From contig JAQGIC010000135.1 of assembly GCA_028288725.1 (NCBI GenBank), positions 1 through 64,000 of the forward strand: DNA of 64,000 nucleotides, in the 5' to 3' direction. Shown one piece after another: positions 24,755-35,052 of this stretch. Within the stretch, counting starts at the first letter, position 1. Every line of letters starts with the position of its first letter. The notes beneath the pieces are model-generated. The model was not told the origin of the DNA. It did not search any database and was given only the letters and a program-made list of their open reading frames with translations. Origin of the DNA: Rhodospirillales bacterium (lineage in GTDB: Bacteria > Pseudomonadota > Alphaproteobacteria > ATCC43930 > CGMCC-115725). A program made the translations under genes and the position numbers.

Positions 24755-24796
24755 GATAAAATCAGACGGAAGGATCCGTCTGATTTTATCCACTAG
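24755..24796. repeat. TAGAG palindromic element (16-bp perfect stem)
   Basis: GATAAAATCAGACGGA (24755-24770) pairs perfectly with 24775-24790 around a 4-base loop, followed by CACTAGAG. The CTA at 24793-24795 is the stop codon of the minus-strand LysR gene. The TAGAG border matches the other palindromic units at 15551, 34129, 49569, 60150, 61106 and 61169. Confidence 0.75.
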
Positions 24797-25656
24797 AGCG
24801 ACGCCGCCGCGACATGGCTGAGAAAGCGCGTCACGGCGGTCGAGGCGAAGCCGTCGCGTCGGCGCACCAGATGGGTCGGCACCATCGCGTCGGCGGGCGG
24901 CAACGCATGGATCGCGACGCGGCCGGCCCGCTGCCAGGGCTCGGCCACGCCACGCGGCAGCATCGTGATGCCCAGGCCCGCGGCGACGCAGCCCAGAATG
25001 CCGTCGATCGTGCCGAATTCCATCACGCGCAAACTCCCGCCCTCGGCCGCGACCAGTCGCTCCAGACGGGCCCGGTAAGCGCAGCCGATGCGCAGCACCA
25101 GGGTCTTGATCCGGCAACCGGCAAGGGCCGCCAGCCCCGACGCGTCGGGCGGCGTGATCAGGACCAGTTCCTCGGTCACAACCACCCGGCTTTCCAGATC
25201 GTCGCCCTCGATCGGCGCTGGGACGAAGGCAAGATCGACCCGGCCGGCGCGCACCGCGACCAGCAGTTCGGCAGCGGTGCCGGTTTCGATCGATAGATCG
25301 ACCGCCGGATAGGCCTTGGAAAAGCTTGCAAGCAGGCCCGGCAGGCGCAAGGCCGCCGTGGTTTCCAGCGATCCCAGGCGTAGCGGGCCGTTGGCCGTGC
25401 CGTCGTCGCGCATCGCCGCCCCCGCCTCGCCCACCAGCACGGCGATCCGCTCGGCATAGGGCAGCAGGCGCAGGCCGGCCGGCGTCAGCGTGATCCCGCC
25501 CCGCCCCCGGTCGAACAGCGCGCCGCCCAGCCGTGCCTCCAGCCGGCGGATCCGCTGCGTCACGTTCGACTGCACGGTTCCCAGCATCTCGGCCGCGCGC
25601 GTCATGCTGCGGGTGAAGGCGACGGCCCGGAAGGTCGCGAGATCGGTCAGATCCAT
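24793..25656 (-). CDS. LysR family transcriptional regulator
   Basis: The product has 287 residues. The N-terminal helix-turn-helix (F-T-R-S-M-T-R-A-A-E-M-L-G-T-V-Q-S-N-V-T-Q-R-I-R-R-L-E) and L-F-D-R-G-R-G-G-I-T-L-T-P-A-G are standard LysR. The effector domain (about 90-287) includes L-R-L-G-S-L-E-T-T-A and G-L-G-I-T-M-L-P. It is divergent from the nitronate monooxygenase gene and probably activates it in response to an unknown small molecule. The stop codon lies inside a palindromic element. Confidence 0.9.
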   Translation of the reverse strand: MDLTDLATFRAVAFTRSMTRAAEMLGTVQSNVTQRIRRLEARLGGALFDRGRGGITLTPAGLRLLPYAERIAVLVGEAGAAMRDDGTANGPLRLGSLETTAALRLPGLLASFSKAYPAVDLSIETGTAAELLVAVRAGRVDLAFVPAPIEGDDLESRVVVTEELVLITPPDASGLAALAGCRIKTLVLRIGCAYRARLERLVAAEGGSLRVMEFGTIDGILGCVAAGLGITMLPRGVAEPWQRAGRVAIHALPPADAMVPTHLVRRRDGFASTAVTRFLSHVAAASL

Positions 25657-25755
25657 GATGCATCTCTTTTCATGATCACGATTATAATATCAAATCATTT
25701 TCCATGATGGTCGACCAGCGCTAACCTGTTCGGCATGCAAAAGGGAGTGCCGCCG

Positions 25756-26820
25756 ATGTCCGCTGAATTCGCCCGCTGGCTTGGGATCGCGCATGCGATC
25801 ATTCAGGCGCCGATGGCCGGCAATGGTTCGACGCCGGCCATGACGGCGGCCGTCTCCGCCGCCGGCGGTCTGGGCTCGATCGGAGCCGCCTATCTGAGCT
25901 TGGAGGCGCTCGCGGCCGAGGTGGCCGAGGTGCGCGGCCGGACCGATCGTCCCTTCGCCATCAACCTGTTCGCCGACAGCGCCACCCCGCCCGGTGCGGC
26001 CGATCCCGCCCCTATGCTGGCGCTGATTGCCCGCCATCACGCCGTGCTCGGGCTGGAGCCGCCTGCGCTGCCGAGCGTGCCGGCCAATCCGCTCGCGGCG
26101 CAGTTGGACGCGGTACTGACCCATCGCCCGGCCGTGCTCAGCTTCACCATGGGGATGCTGTCGCCGGCCGATATCGCGCGTCTGAAACAGGCCGGCATCA
26201 AGACCATGGGCACGGCCACCACCGTCGCCGAAGCCAGGGCGCTCGAAGCCACCGGCGTCGATGCGATCATCGCGCAGGGCAGCGAGGCCGGCGGCCATCG
26301 CGGCACGTTCCTTGGGTCCTACGAGGCCGCCATGATCGGCACGCTCGCCCTGGTGCCGCAGATCGTCGATGCGGTCGCCATCCCGGTGGTCGCCGCCGGC
26401 GGCATCATGGATGGTCGCGGCATCGTCGCCGCCGAGGCGCTGGGTGCCGGTGCCGTCCAGATGGGCACCGCGTTCCTGACCACGACAGAAAGCGGCATTC
26501 ACGAGAACTACAAGGCGGCACTCATCTCTGCCGCCGACAGCGCCACCGCGATCACCTATGCTTTTTCCGGCCGGCCGGCGCGCGGCCTCAGAAACGCGTT
26601 CCTCATCGATGGCGAGGCGCATCGCGACCAGATCCTGTCGTTTCCGCTGCAGAACGCCGCGACCCGGCCGATGCGCCAGGCGGCCGCACGCCAGGGCGAT
26701 ATCGACCGCCTGTCGCTGTGGAGCGGTCAGGCCCCGTCGTTGGGCCGCCGCCTCGGCTCGGCCGATCTGGTCCGCCGACTGGTGGCCGAAGCGGCCGAGG
26801 TGCGCGCCCGGCTCGGCTGA
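25756..26820 (+). CDS. nitronate monooxygenase (2-nitropropane dioxygenase family)
   Basis: The product has 354 residues. ATG 25756 is chosen because AGGGAG lies 9 nt upstream; an in-frame ATG at 25735 has no such site. The FMN-dependent TIM barrel has I-I-Q-A-P-M-A-G at the N-terminus, the catalytic-histidine motif G-S-E-A-G-G-H-R-G-T-F and the FMN phosphate loop V-V-A-A-G-G-I-M-D-G-R-G. Such enzymes oxidise alkyl nitronates to carbonyl compounds and nitrite. It is divergent from a LysR gene, its likely regulator. Confidence 0.9.
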   Translation: MSAEFARWLGIAHAIIQAPMAGNGSTPAMTAAVSAAGGLGSIGAAYLSLEALAAEVAEVRGRTDRPFAINLFADSATPPGAADPAPMLALIARHHAVLGLEPPALPSVPANPLAAQLDAVLTHRPAVLSFTMGMLSPADIARLKQAGIKTMGTATTVAEARALEATGVDAIIAQGSEAGGHRGTFLGSYEAAMIGTLALVPQIVDAVAIPVVAAGGIMDGRGIVAAEALGAGAVQMGTAFLTTTESGIHENYKAALISAADSATAITYAFSGRPARGLRNAFLIDGEAHRDQILSFPLQNAATRPMRQAAARQGDIDRLSLWSGQAPSLGRRLGSADLVRRLVAEAAEVRARLG

Positions 26821-26939
26821 AACCCCAAAAGCGTCACAAAATCCCGCTACAGATCGCGATATAACGCGACCGCGCAGTCGGTGCCGTGCTAGAGGCTGCG
26901 GCCTTCCCCCAGATTTGCACAATTCGTTCGACCTTCGCC

Positions 26940-26968
26940 TTGACAGGACGGAGGCCGATCCGTATTTG
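26940..26968 (+). promoter_or_regulatory. sigma-70-type promoter of groES-groEL
   Basis: TTGACA (26940-26945), a 17-bp spacer, then TATTTG (26963-26968). The start of transcription would fall at or beside the CIRCE element that begins at 26970. Confidence 0.65.
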
Positions 26969-26969
26969 C

Positions 26970-26996
26970 CTAGCACTCATCGGGGGAGAGTGCTAA
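26970..26996. promoter_or_regulatory. CIRCE operator (HrcA-binding site)
   Basis: CTAGCACTC, nine bases, then GAGTGCTAA matches the CIRCE consensus TTAGCACTC-N9-GAGTGCTAA with only the first base changed. It overlaps the likely transcription start of groES-groEL, so HrcA repression is expected. Confidence 0.92.
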
Positions 26997-27044
26997 CACC
27001 TCTGCCGAGATCATTCTCATTAAGCTTTCCCAAGGAGCGACCCC

Positions 27045-27335
27045 ATGAAATTCCGTCCGCTGCACGACCGCGTTGTGGTCAAGCGTATCGAGCAGGAAGG
27101 CAAGTCCAAGGGCGGCATCATCATCCCCGATACGGCCAAGGAAAAGCCGCAAGAGGGTGAAGTGATCGCAGTCGGCCCCGGCGCCCGTGACGAAGCCGGC
27201 AAGATCCACGCGCTCGACGTCAAGGTCGGCGACCGTGTTTTGTTCGGCAAGTGGTCGGGCACCGAGATCAAGATCGACGATGTCGATTATCTCGTCATGA
27301 AGGAGTCGGACATCGTGGGCGTGATCGCGGCCTGA
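27045..27335 (+). CDS. groES: co-chaperonin GroES
   Basis: The product has 96 residues of full-length Gro[15 protein letters not shown] at the start, the mobile loop [17 protein letters not shown] (with E-Q rather than double E), and [12 protein letters not shown] near the end are canonical. It caps the GroEL ring in the cytosol. AAGGAG precedes the ATG, and the gene is first in a CIRCE-controlled operon with groEL 51 nt downstream. Confidence 0.98.
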   Translation: MKFRPLHDRVVVKRIEQEGKSKGGIIIPDTAKEKPQEGEVIAVGPGARDEAGKIHALDVKVGDRVLFGKWSGTEIKIDDVDYLVMKESDIVGVIAA

Positions 27336-27386
27336 GGCTGACGAACCACCCGATTGTCCCGGAAACTCTATTCAAGGAATCGATAA

Positions 27387-29036
<1,650 letters not shown>

Positions 29037-29075
29037 TTCGAAGTCAGCCGTTCGAGAACGCTTAGTCGAATGCGA

Positions 29076-29112
29076 GCGCCGCGGGCCGAAAGGTCCGCGG
29101 CGTTCTGCTTTG
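29076..29112 (+). terminator. intrinsic terminator after groEL
   Basis: CGCCGCGG pairs with CCGCGGCG around a GAAA-type loop, followed by TTCTGCTTT, starting 40 bp after the groEL stop. Confidence 0.8.
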
Positions 29113-29201
29113 CCCGGCCGCTTTTCCCTTGTACCGCGCCGGCGCCGGCACGATCTCTAGGAGCGAGACCGCGACAGCCCCATCGTTTTCCCAGGGAATT
29201 C

Positions 29202-29726
29202 ATGCCCCTTCTGCTCCGCCTGCGCGATCTCCTCTTCCGTCTGCTGACCCCGTTCGCGATCGTCGTCTTCCTGATCGAGGATCTGCTGATCCGGCGACTG
29301 GGGCGGCAATTGGGCCGCCTCGCCGGCTGGCCGCCGATCGCCCGGGCCGAAGCCTGGGCCGCCCGCCTGCCGCCCTATGGCGCGCTGGCGCTGTTCCTGC
29401 TGCCCTCGACCCTGATCGTGCCCGAGAAGCTGTTCGTGATCTGGCTGCTCCATAGCCACCAGTACTGGCTGGCGATCGGCGTGCTGATCGGCGCCAAGCT
29501 GTTCGCGACCGCCGTGGTCGGCCGGATCCTGTCGATCTGTCATCCGACCCTGTCTCAGCTGGGCTGGTTCCGCCGTGCCGACGATTGGGTCCGCCTGACC
29601 CGCAACCGGATCCACGGCGCCATCAGGAACACCCGGCTGTGGCAGACGAGCGAGCGGTTGAAGAAACGGATCGCCGACTGGGCGCCGTTCGCCCAGCGCC
29701 GCAGCAAGGCGACGCGCGCGCCTTAA
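29202..29726 (+). CDS. hypothetical inner-membrane protein
   Basis: The product has 174 residues, with start 29202 preceded by CAGGGAATTC. Two or three hydrophobic helices are visible (L-L-T-P-F-A-I-V-V-F-L-I near 15-27, G-A-L-A-L-F-L-L-P-S-T-L-I-V near 60-73, and Y-W-L-A-I-G-V-L-I-G-A-K-L near 87-99). The tail is basic and helical (R-L-K-K-R-I-A-D-W). I do not recognise a characterised family. It stands alone between groEL and a molybdoenzyme gene. Confidence 0.6.
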   Translation: MPLLLRLRDLLFRLLTPFAIVVFLIEDLLIRRLGRQLGRLAGWPPIARAEAWAARLPPYGALALFLLPSTLIVPEKLFVIWLLHSHQYWLAIGVLIGAKLFATAVVGRILSICHPTLSQLGWFRRADDWVRLTRNRIHGAIRNTRLWQTSERLKKRIADWAPFAQRRSKATRAP

Positions 29727-29819
29727 AATCTTCTCGCACCCGCGGCCACGAAGAGGTGGCACCGGCCGTCCCCGCCGCCTATGTTAAGCATGCTAAGCAT
29801 GTAAGGGAGCGGGGACGTC

Positions 29820-32159
29820 ATGGGTCAGTTCGGCATGGGGCAGTCGGTACGACGCTCCGAAGACCAGCGTTTCATCACCGGCCACGGCCGCTATACCGAC
29901 GATATCAACCTGCCGCACCAGGCCTACGCTTATGTGCTGCGCTCGCCGCACGCCTCGGCAAGGATCACCCGCATCGACGTCAGCGCGGCGCTGGCGGCGC
30001 CGGGCGTAATCGGCGTACTGACCGGCAAGGATCTCGAGGCCGACGGCATCGGCCCGATCCCCTGCACCGCGCCCATCACCAGCATCGACGGTTCGCCCGG
30101 CAAATACCCGCCCCATCCGGCGCTGGTGACCGATCGGGTCCGCCATGTCGGCGATCAAGTCGCCCTCATTGTCGCCTCGAGCGCGACCGAAGCGCGCGAC
30201 GCGGCCGAACTGGTCGAGGTCGACTACGATATGCTGCCGGCGATCGCCGATACGGGTTCGGCGCTCGATGACGGCAAGCCGCTGGTCTGGGACGATATCC
30301 CGAACAATCTCTGCTTCGACTGGCAGATGGGCGACAAACCCGCGACCGAAGCCGGCTTCGCCAAGGCGAAGCGGGTCGCCAAGATCGATCTGATCAACAA
30401 CCGCATCATCGTCGCCTCGATGGAGCCGCGCAACGCGCTGGGCCATTACGACCAGGGCGAGGATCGCTATACGCTCTACACTTCCAGCCAGGGCTCCCAC
30501 ACGCTGCGCAAGCTGCTGTCGGGCGCGGTGCTGAACGTGCCCGAAGCCAAGATCCGGGTCGTGACGCCCGACGTCGGCGGCGGCTTCGGCATGAAGCTGT
30601 TCCTTTATCCCGAACAGGTTCTGGTGCTGTGGGCCTCGAAAAAGCTGGGCATGCCGATCAAATGGTCGGGCGAGCGCGGCGAGGCGTTCCTGAGCGACAC
30701 CCATGGCCGCGATCACGTGACCCATGCCGAAGTGGCAATGGACGAGGACGGCAAATTCCTGGCCTGGCGCTTCGAGACGACCGCCAATCTGGGCGCGTAT
30801 CTGTCGAACTACGGTCCGTTCATTCCGACCGCGGCGGGTTCGGGCATGCTGGCCGGCGTTTATGCGACCCCTGCCCTCTATGTCCGGGTCAAGGGCGTGT
30901 TCACCCATACCACCCCGGTCGATGCCTATCGCGGCGCCGGACGGCCGGAAGCGGCCTATGTGGTCGAGCGGCTGGTCGACAAGGCGGCGCGCGAGCTGGG
31001 CATCGCCCCGGAGGAACTGCGCCGGCGCAACTTCATCCGACCGGAACAGATGCCGTTCCGCACCGCCGGCGGCCTGACCTACGACAGCGGCGACTTCGCG
31101 AAGAACATGGAAGACGCGCTGAAGAATATCGACCAGGCCGGGCTGCCCGCCCGCAAGGCCGAAGCGGCCAGGCGCGGCAAGCTGCGCGGCCTCGGCATCG
31201 CCTGCTATATCGAACAGTGCGGCGGCGGCTCCGACGAGATGGCGGAACTGCGCTTCGATCCGTCGGGCGGCATCACCCTGCTGATCGGCAGCCAATCCTC
31301 GGGCCAGGGCCACCAGACCGCCTACGCCCAGATCGTCGCCGATGGGCTGGGCATTCCGTTCGAGCAGGTCCGCGTCGTCCAGGGCGATACCGATACGGTC
31401 TCGTTCGGCCGCGGCACCGGCGGCTCGCGCTCGCTGCCGGTCGGCGGCGCGGCGACCAGCCTCGCGGTCAACAAGGTGATCGAGCGCGGCCGCAAGATCG
31501 CGGCGCACCAGTTGGAAGCGGCCGAGGCCGATATCGAGTTCAAGGACGGCACCTTCACCATCGCCGGCACGGACCGGAAGCTCGACATCATCGCCGTGGT
31601 GAAATCGGCCTTCATGGGCAAGGTGCCGCCGGGCATGGAAGGCGGCTTCGACGAGACCGCGCGCTGGACTCCGCCGGCCGGGACCTTCCCGAACGGCACC
31701 CACGCGGTCGAGGTCGAGATCGACCCGGAGACCGGCGTCACCGACATCCTGCGTTATGTGGTGGTCGATGATTTCGGCAATGTCGTGAACCCGATGCTGC
31801 TCGAAGGCCAGGTCCATGGCGGCGTCGGCCAGGGCATCGGCCAGGCGATGCTGGAAGGCGTTGTCTATGACGCGGAGTCCGGCCAGCTCGTTACCGGCTC
31901 GTTCATGGATTACGCCATGCCGCGCGCGACCCATCTGCCCGATATCGAGTTCTCCTACAATGTCGTGCCGTGCAAGACCAACCTCCTGGGCCTGAAGGGC
32001 GCCGGCGAGGCCGGTGCCATCGGCGCGCCGCCAGCCTTCATCAACGCGCTGGTCGACGCGCTCAGCCCCTTGGGCATCGCGCATGTCGATATGCCGGCGA
32101 CGCCGCTCAGCCTGTGGCAGGCGATCCAGTCCGCCCGCACCGCCAAAGCCGCAGAATAG
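29820..32159 (+). CDS. xanthine dehydrogenase-family molybdopterin-binding subunit (CoxL-like, form II)
   Basis: The product has 779 residues. The molybdenum-cofactor subunit has G-R-Y-T-D-D-I at the N-terminus, G-G-G-F-G-M-K (about 258), A-Y-R-G-A-G-R-P-E-A (the form-II active-site loop, not the A-Y-R-C-S-F-R of true CO dehydrogenase), Q-S-S-G-Q-G-H and the catalytic-glutamate motif K-G-A-G-E-A-G-A-I-G near the C-terminus. Such enzymes oxidise aldehydes, purines or N-heterocycles. The FAD (CoxM) and iron-sulfur (CoxS) subunit genes that usually adjoin are absent, so partners must be elsewhere. The gene runs into cysQ 10 nt later. Confidence 0.9.
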   Translation: MGQFGMGQSVRRSEDQRFITGHGRYTDDINLPHQAYAYVLRSPHASARITRIDVSAALAAPGVIGVLTGKDLEADGIGPIPCTAPITSIDGSPGKYPPHPALVTDRVRHVGDQVALIVASSATEARDAAELVEVDYDMLPAIADTGSALDDGKPLVWDDIPNNLCFDWQMGDKPATEAGFAKAKRVAKIDLINNRIIVASMEPRNALGHYDQGEDRYTLYTSSQGSHTLRKLLSGAVLNVPEAKIRVVTPDVGGGFGMKLFLYPEQVLVLWASKKLGMPIKWSGERGEAFLSDTHGRDHVTHAEVAMDEDGKFLAWRFETTANLGAYLSNYGPFIPTAAGSGMLAGVYATPALYVRVKGVFTHTTPVDAYRGAGRPEAAYVVERLVDKAARELGIAPEELRRRNFIRPEQMPFRTAGGLTYDSGDFAKNMEDALKNIDQAGLPARKAEAARRGKLRGLGIACYIEQCGGGSDEMAELRFDPSGGITLLIGSQSSGQGHQTAYAQIVADGLGIPFEQVRVVQGDTDTVSFGRGTGGSRSLPVGGAATSLAVNKVIERGRKIAAHQLEAAEADIEFKDGTFTIAGTDRKLDIIAVVKSAFMGKVPPGMEGGFDETARWTPPAGTFPNGTHAVEVEIDPETGVTDILRYVVVDDFGNVVNPMLLEGQVHGGVGQGIGQAMLEGVVYDAESGQLVTGSFMDYAMPRATHLPDIEFSYNVVPCKTNLLGLKGAGEAGAIGAPPAFINALVDALSPLGIAHVDMPATPLSLWQAIQSARTAKAAE

Positions 32160-32169
32160 AACGGGGCAA

Positions 32170-32943
32170 ATGACCGAACTTGATTTGAAGCCCCTGCTCG
32201 CGGCGGCGATCGAGGCCGCCATCGAAGCCGGCCGCGAGATCCTCGAGGTCTACGCCGGCGAGATCGCGGTCGATCAGAAGCGCGATCTGTCGCCGGTGAC
32301 GCTCGCCGACGGCAGGGCCGAGGCGGTCATCCTGCGCCACCTGGCCGCAGCCTCGCCCGATATCCCGATCATTTCCGAGGAACAGGCCGAAGCCCAGGGC
32401 CTGCCCGCCGCCGCGGCCGACCGGTTCTGGCTGGTCGACCCGCTCGACGGCACCAAGGAATTCATCAAGCGCAACGGCGAGTTCACGGTGAATATCGCGC
32501 TCGTCGAGCATGGCCGGCCGATCCTGGGCGTGGTCGGCATTCCGGTCCGGGGACTGATCTATGCCGCCGCCGGGTCCGGCACCGCCCATCGCCGCGACCC
32601 TGACGGCACGCTGGTGCCGATCGAGGCCCGCGCCTGCCCGGCCGAGGGCGCCACGGTCACCTCCAGCCGGTCCCACGCCACCAACGACGAATTGGACCGC
32701 CTGCTTGGCTCCCGCAAGGTCGCGGAACGCAAGACCGCCGGCAGCGCCCTGAAATTCTGCATGCTCGCCGAGGGTGCGGCCGATCTCTACCCGCGCATGG
32801 GGCCCACCATGGAATGGGACACCGCCGCCGGCCATGCCGTGCTGGAAGCCGCCGGCGGGCGGATGACCCGGCTCGACGGCACGCCGTTCCTCTACGGCAA
32901 GCCGGGGTTTCTCAACCCTGGCTTTCTCGCCGAAGGGCGTTAA
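32170..32943 (+). CDS. cysQ: 3'(2'),5'-bisphosphate nucleotidase CysQ
   Basis: The product has 257 residues, starting at ATG 32170. The inositol-monophosphatase superfamily metal sites are clear: I-S-E-E-Q-A, D-P-L-D-G-T-K-E-F and E-W-D-T-A-A-G-H-A-V. The G-T-K-E-F variant is typical of CysQ, which hydrolyses PAP to AMP in sulfate assimilation. The gene follows the molybdoenzyme gene by 10 nt, and its stop overlaps the convergent glycosyltransferase stop by 4 bp. Confidence 0.9.
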   Translation: MTELDLKPLLAAAIEAAIEAGREILEVYAGEIAVDQKRDLSPVTLADGRAEAVILRHLAAASPDIPIISEEQAEAQGLPAAAADRFWLVDPLDGTKEFIKRNGEFTVNIALVEHGRPILGVVGIPVRGLIYAAAGSGTAHRRDPDGTLVPIEARACPAEGATVTSSRSHATNDELDRLLGSRKVAERKTAGSALKFCMLAEGAADLYPRMGPTMEWDTAAGHAVLEAAGGRMTRLDGTPFLYGKPGFLNPGFLAEGR

Positions 32944-34094
32944 GGCGCGACCAGCGCGAACAGCGTCTCCAGCCGCGACCGCCAAGTGTGGCCCGCGGCA
33001 TAGACCGGCCGCGACGCGGCCACGATGCGATCGAGGCGCTGGGGGTCGGCGAGGAGGCCGGTGACCTCGCCGATGATCTCGCCCAGATCGCCATGTCGCG
33101 GCAAAAGCAGAATGTCGCGGCCATGGACGAAATCGCGTTCCAGGTAGCGGCTGGCGTCGGTCAGGACGGCGGCGCCTTCCGCCATGGCGTACCAGATCCG
33201 TTCATGGGCGCCGTCCGGAAACTTGTTGGTGCAGTTGAGCACGATCCGGCTGCGGGCCATCAGCCGCCGGATCTCGGCGAAATCGTCGATAAAGCCCAAA
33301 TGGGTGATATGGGGCCGGTCCCGGAGCGGCGCCGGCAGATCGGCACTGACCACGGCGATGCGGACGTTGCCGGGCAGCGCCGCCAGAATGGCGCAGCGGC
33401 GATTCATCTCCGAGATCGTCAGGATCCGGCTGATGGTCGTGCACAGCACATCCGCCTGCATCTGGCGTCCGACGTCGATGCCGTGATGGGCGGCGACGGC
33501 GACGAACAGCGGCAGAACCGGCTCGCCCCGGTCGAGCAAGGCCACCGTCTCGAAGATCACGTCGGCGACGACGGTCGGCACGGTTGGATTGGCCGCGAGC
33601 CAGCCGTCCCGCTCGAGCGGCTCCGCCAATCCGCCCGAGAACAAGACATCGATATCGCGATCGGCCATCGCCGTCGGAGCCGAAACCGGCTCGACGCCGG
33701 CATGGGGCAGGAAGCCGGAGCGGAACGGCAGGCCGAATGCCTTGGCCGCCGCCAGATGACTGTCATCGACCCAGCCGAGCACCACATCGTCCGGCGCCGC
33801 ACCGACCAGATCGCCCAATCGCGAACAGGGGTGGTCGACCATCCAGGAGAATTTGCGGATGCCGGCCGGCAATTTGCATTTCTGATTGCCGTCGATCGTA
33901 AAGAACGGGCGGCGGTCCTGGGCGGCGCGCCTCAGAAAGTCCGGGCCATCTTCGACCATGACCAACTCGGACTCGAAGCCTGCGGCGCAGATCGCCTGAT
34001 GCAGGTCGGTCAAGGTCGACCGTGCCCAACCGGCGGCGCCGGTGCCCGTCATCACGAAGGTCCGAACATACGGGAAAGACGGCGGCAGATGCAT
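32940..34094 (-). CDS. glycosyltransferase, CgeB/family-1 type
   Basis: The product has 384 residues. A Rossmann-like N-terminal half has S-W-M-V-D-H-P, typical of CgeB-type proteins. The C-terminal half carries the glycosyltransferase pattern F-P-D-G-A-H-E-R-I-W-Y-A-M-A-E-G-A-A-V-L-T-D and R-D-I-L-L-L-P. A cytosolic nucleotide-sugar-dependent transferase acting on a cell-surface polymer is likely. It has no operon partner and a palindromic unit lies just upstream of its start. The acceptor is unknown. Confidence 0.65.
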   Translation of the reverse strand: MHLPPSFPYVRTFVMTGTGAAGWARSTLTDLHQAICAAGFESELVMVEDGPDFLRRAAQDRRPFFTIDGNQKCKLPAGIRKFSWMVDHPCSRLGDLVGAAPDDVVLGWVDDSHLAAAKAFGLPFRSGFLPHAGVEPVSAPTAMADRDIDVLFSGGLAEPLERDGWLAANPTVPTVVADVIFETVALLDRGEPVLPLFVAVAAHHGIDVGRQMQADVLCTTISRILTISEMNRRCAILAALPGNVRIAVVSADLPAPLRDRPHITHLGFIDDFAEIRRLMARSRIVLNCTNKFPDGAHERIWYAMAEGAAVLTDASRYLERDFVHGRDILLLPRHGDLGEIIGEVTGLLADPQRLDRIVAASRPVYAAGHTWRSRLETLFALVAP

Positions 34095-34128
34095 GGGACG
34101 TACCGGGAAGCGAGGACCTGAACGACCC

Positions 34129-34172
34129 TAGAGCAAGATGAGATTGCCCGTCATCGAATCTTGCGCGAAGAG
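34129..34172. repeat. TAGAG palindromic element (type C)
   Basis: TAGAGCAAGATGAGATT is followed by TCGAATCTTGC, an imperfect inverted repeat with a TAGAG border. It lies between the glycosyltransferase promoter and the 3' end of the ParA-like gene. Confidence 0.55.
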
Positions 34173-34197
34173 TGTCATCCGATCCGAACTGTCCGAG

Positions 34198-34839
34198 CTA
34201 TCCGCCGATCCAGCGCAGCACTTCGCGGGCGATCTTGCCGACCTCGCGCGCGGCCACCGTTCCCGGCGCATGTTCGGCAATGCCGAGGCCGGCCGCCATG
34301 CTCATGGCGAGACTGCCGCGATTGCCGAGCCGGGCCGTCGCCAGATCGGCTTTGACCTGGCCCAGGGCCGCCACCATGTCCTCGGTCAGCAGACTGCGCG
34401 ACGGCACCCGGTTCATGACCAGCAGGACCGGTACCTTTTCCGCCGCCGCGAGTTCGACGGTGGGCTTGGTCGCCCAGACGTCGAGCGGGCTCGGTTGGAC
34501 CGGGATCACCACCAGATTGGCGGCGCGCACGGCGATCTTGGCGTCGGTCTGGGCGTGCGGCGGGCTATCGACCACGATCAGCGAATATTCACGCTTCAGC
34601 CGGTCGATCTCGGCGCTCGCCCGCCAGCCGGTGATCTGGGTCAGGTCGACGCCAGTCTTGCCCTTGCCGAAATGCGCCTCGCGCAGCGCGAACCATTGGG
34701 TCAGGCTGCCCTGCGGGTCGATATCGACCAGCGCCACCTTCTCGCCCAGCTGATGCCAGGCGAGCGCCAGATGGGCCGCCAGCGTGGTCTTGCCGGCGCC
34801 GCCTTTTTGCTGCGCGATCGTGATGACCCGTGCCGCCAT
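34198..34839 (-). CDS. ParA family partitioning-type ATPase
   Basis: The product has 213 residues. ATG 34839 is chosen because the protein then begins [19 protein letters not shown], with the deviant Walker A lysine (K-G-G-A-G-K-T). The A' motif [12 protein letters not shown] and Walker B-like V-V-D-S-P-P follow. It is short and has no N-terminal DNA-binding domain, like chromosomal ParA-like proteins that position chemotaxis arrays, plasmids or other cargo. No parB neighbour exists, and the parS-like site is 30 kb away. It is divergent from a diguanylate cyclase gene. Confidence 0.88.
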   Translation of the reverse strand: MAARVITIAQQKGGAGKTTLAAHLALAWHQLGEKVALVDIDPQGSLTQWFALREAHFGKGKTGVDLTQITGWRASAEIDRLKREYSLIVVDSPPHAQTDAKIAVRAANLVVIPVQPSPLDVWATKPTVELAAAEKVPVLLVMNRVPSRSLLTEDMVAALGQVKADLATARLGNRGSLAMSMAAGLGIAEHAPGTVAAREVGKIAREVLRWIGG

Positions 34840-35052
34840 GGTCGAACCGCTCCACCATTGATTTTGCAACGCAATATAGTGGGCACGCGCGGCCCGCGCC
34901 CGCAAGACCCACGGTACCCCGGGCCGGGCAGCGTCCGGTGCAGGCACCCGATACCGCATTGTCCATCGTATAACGCCCGGACCCATGGCATTCTGTCGGC
35001 CGGAACGCGAGTTCGAGGATGGGGCCTCGCGGGGGGCTGCACGGAAGTTTTT

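Noticed and set aside
29793-32222. 809-codon antisense frame over the CoxL-like gene.
   Set aside because: Shadow of a well-recognised molybdoenzyme.
34198-34839. Complete ParAB-parS system with the parS-like site at 4135.
   Set aside because: No parB gene in the window and 30 kb separation; the ParA-like protein is of the short orphan class.
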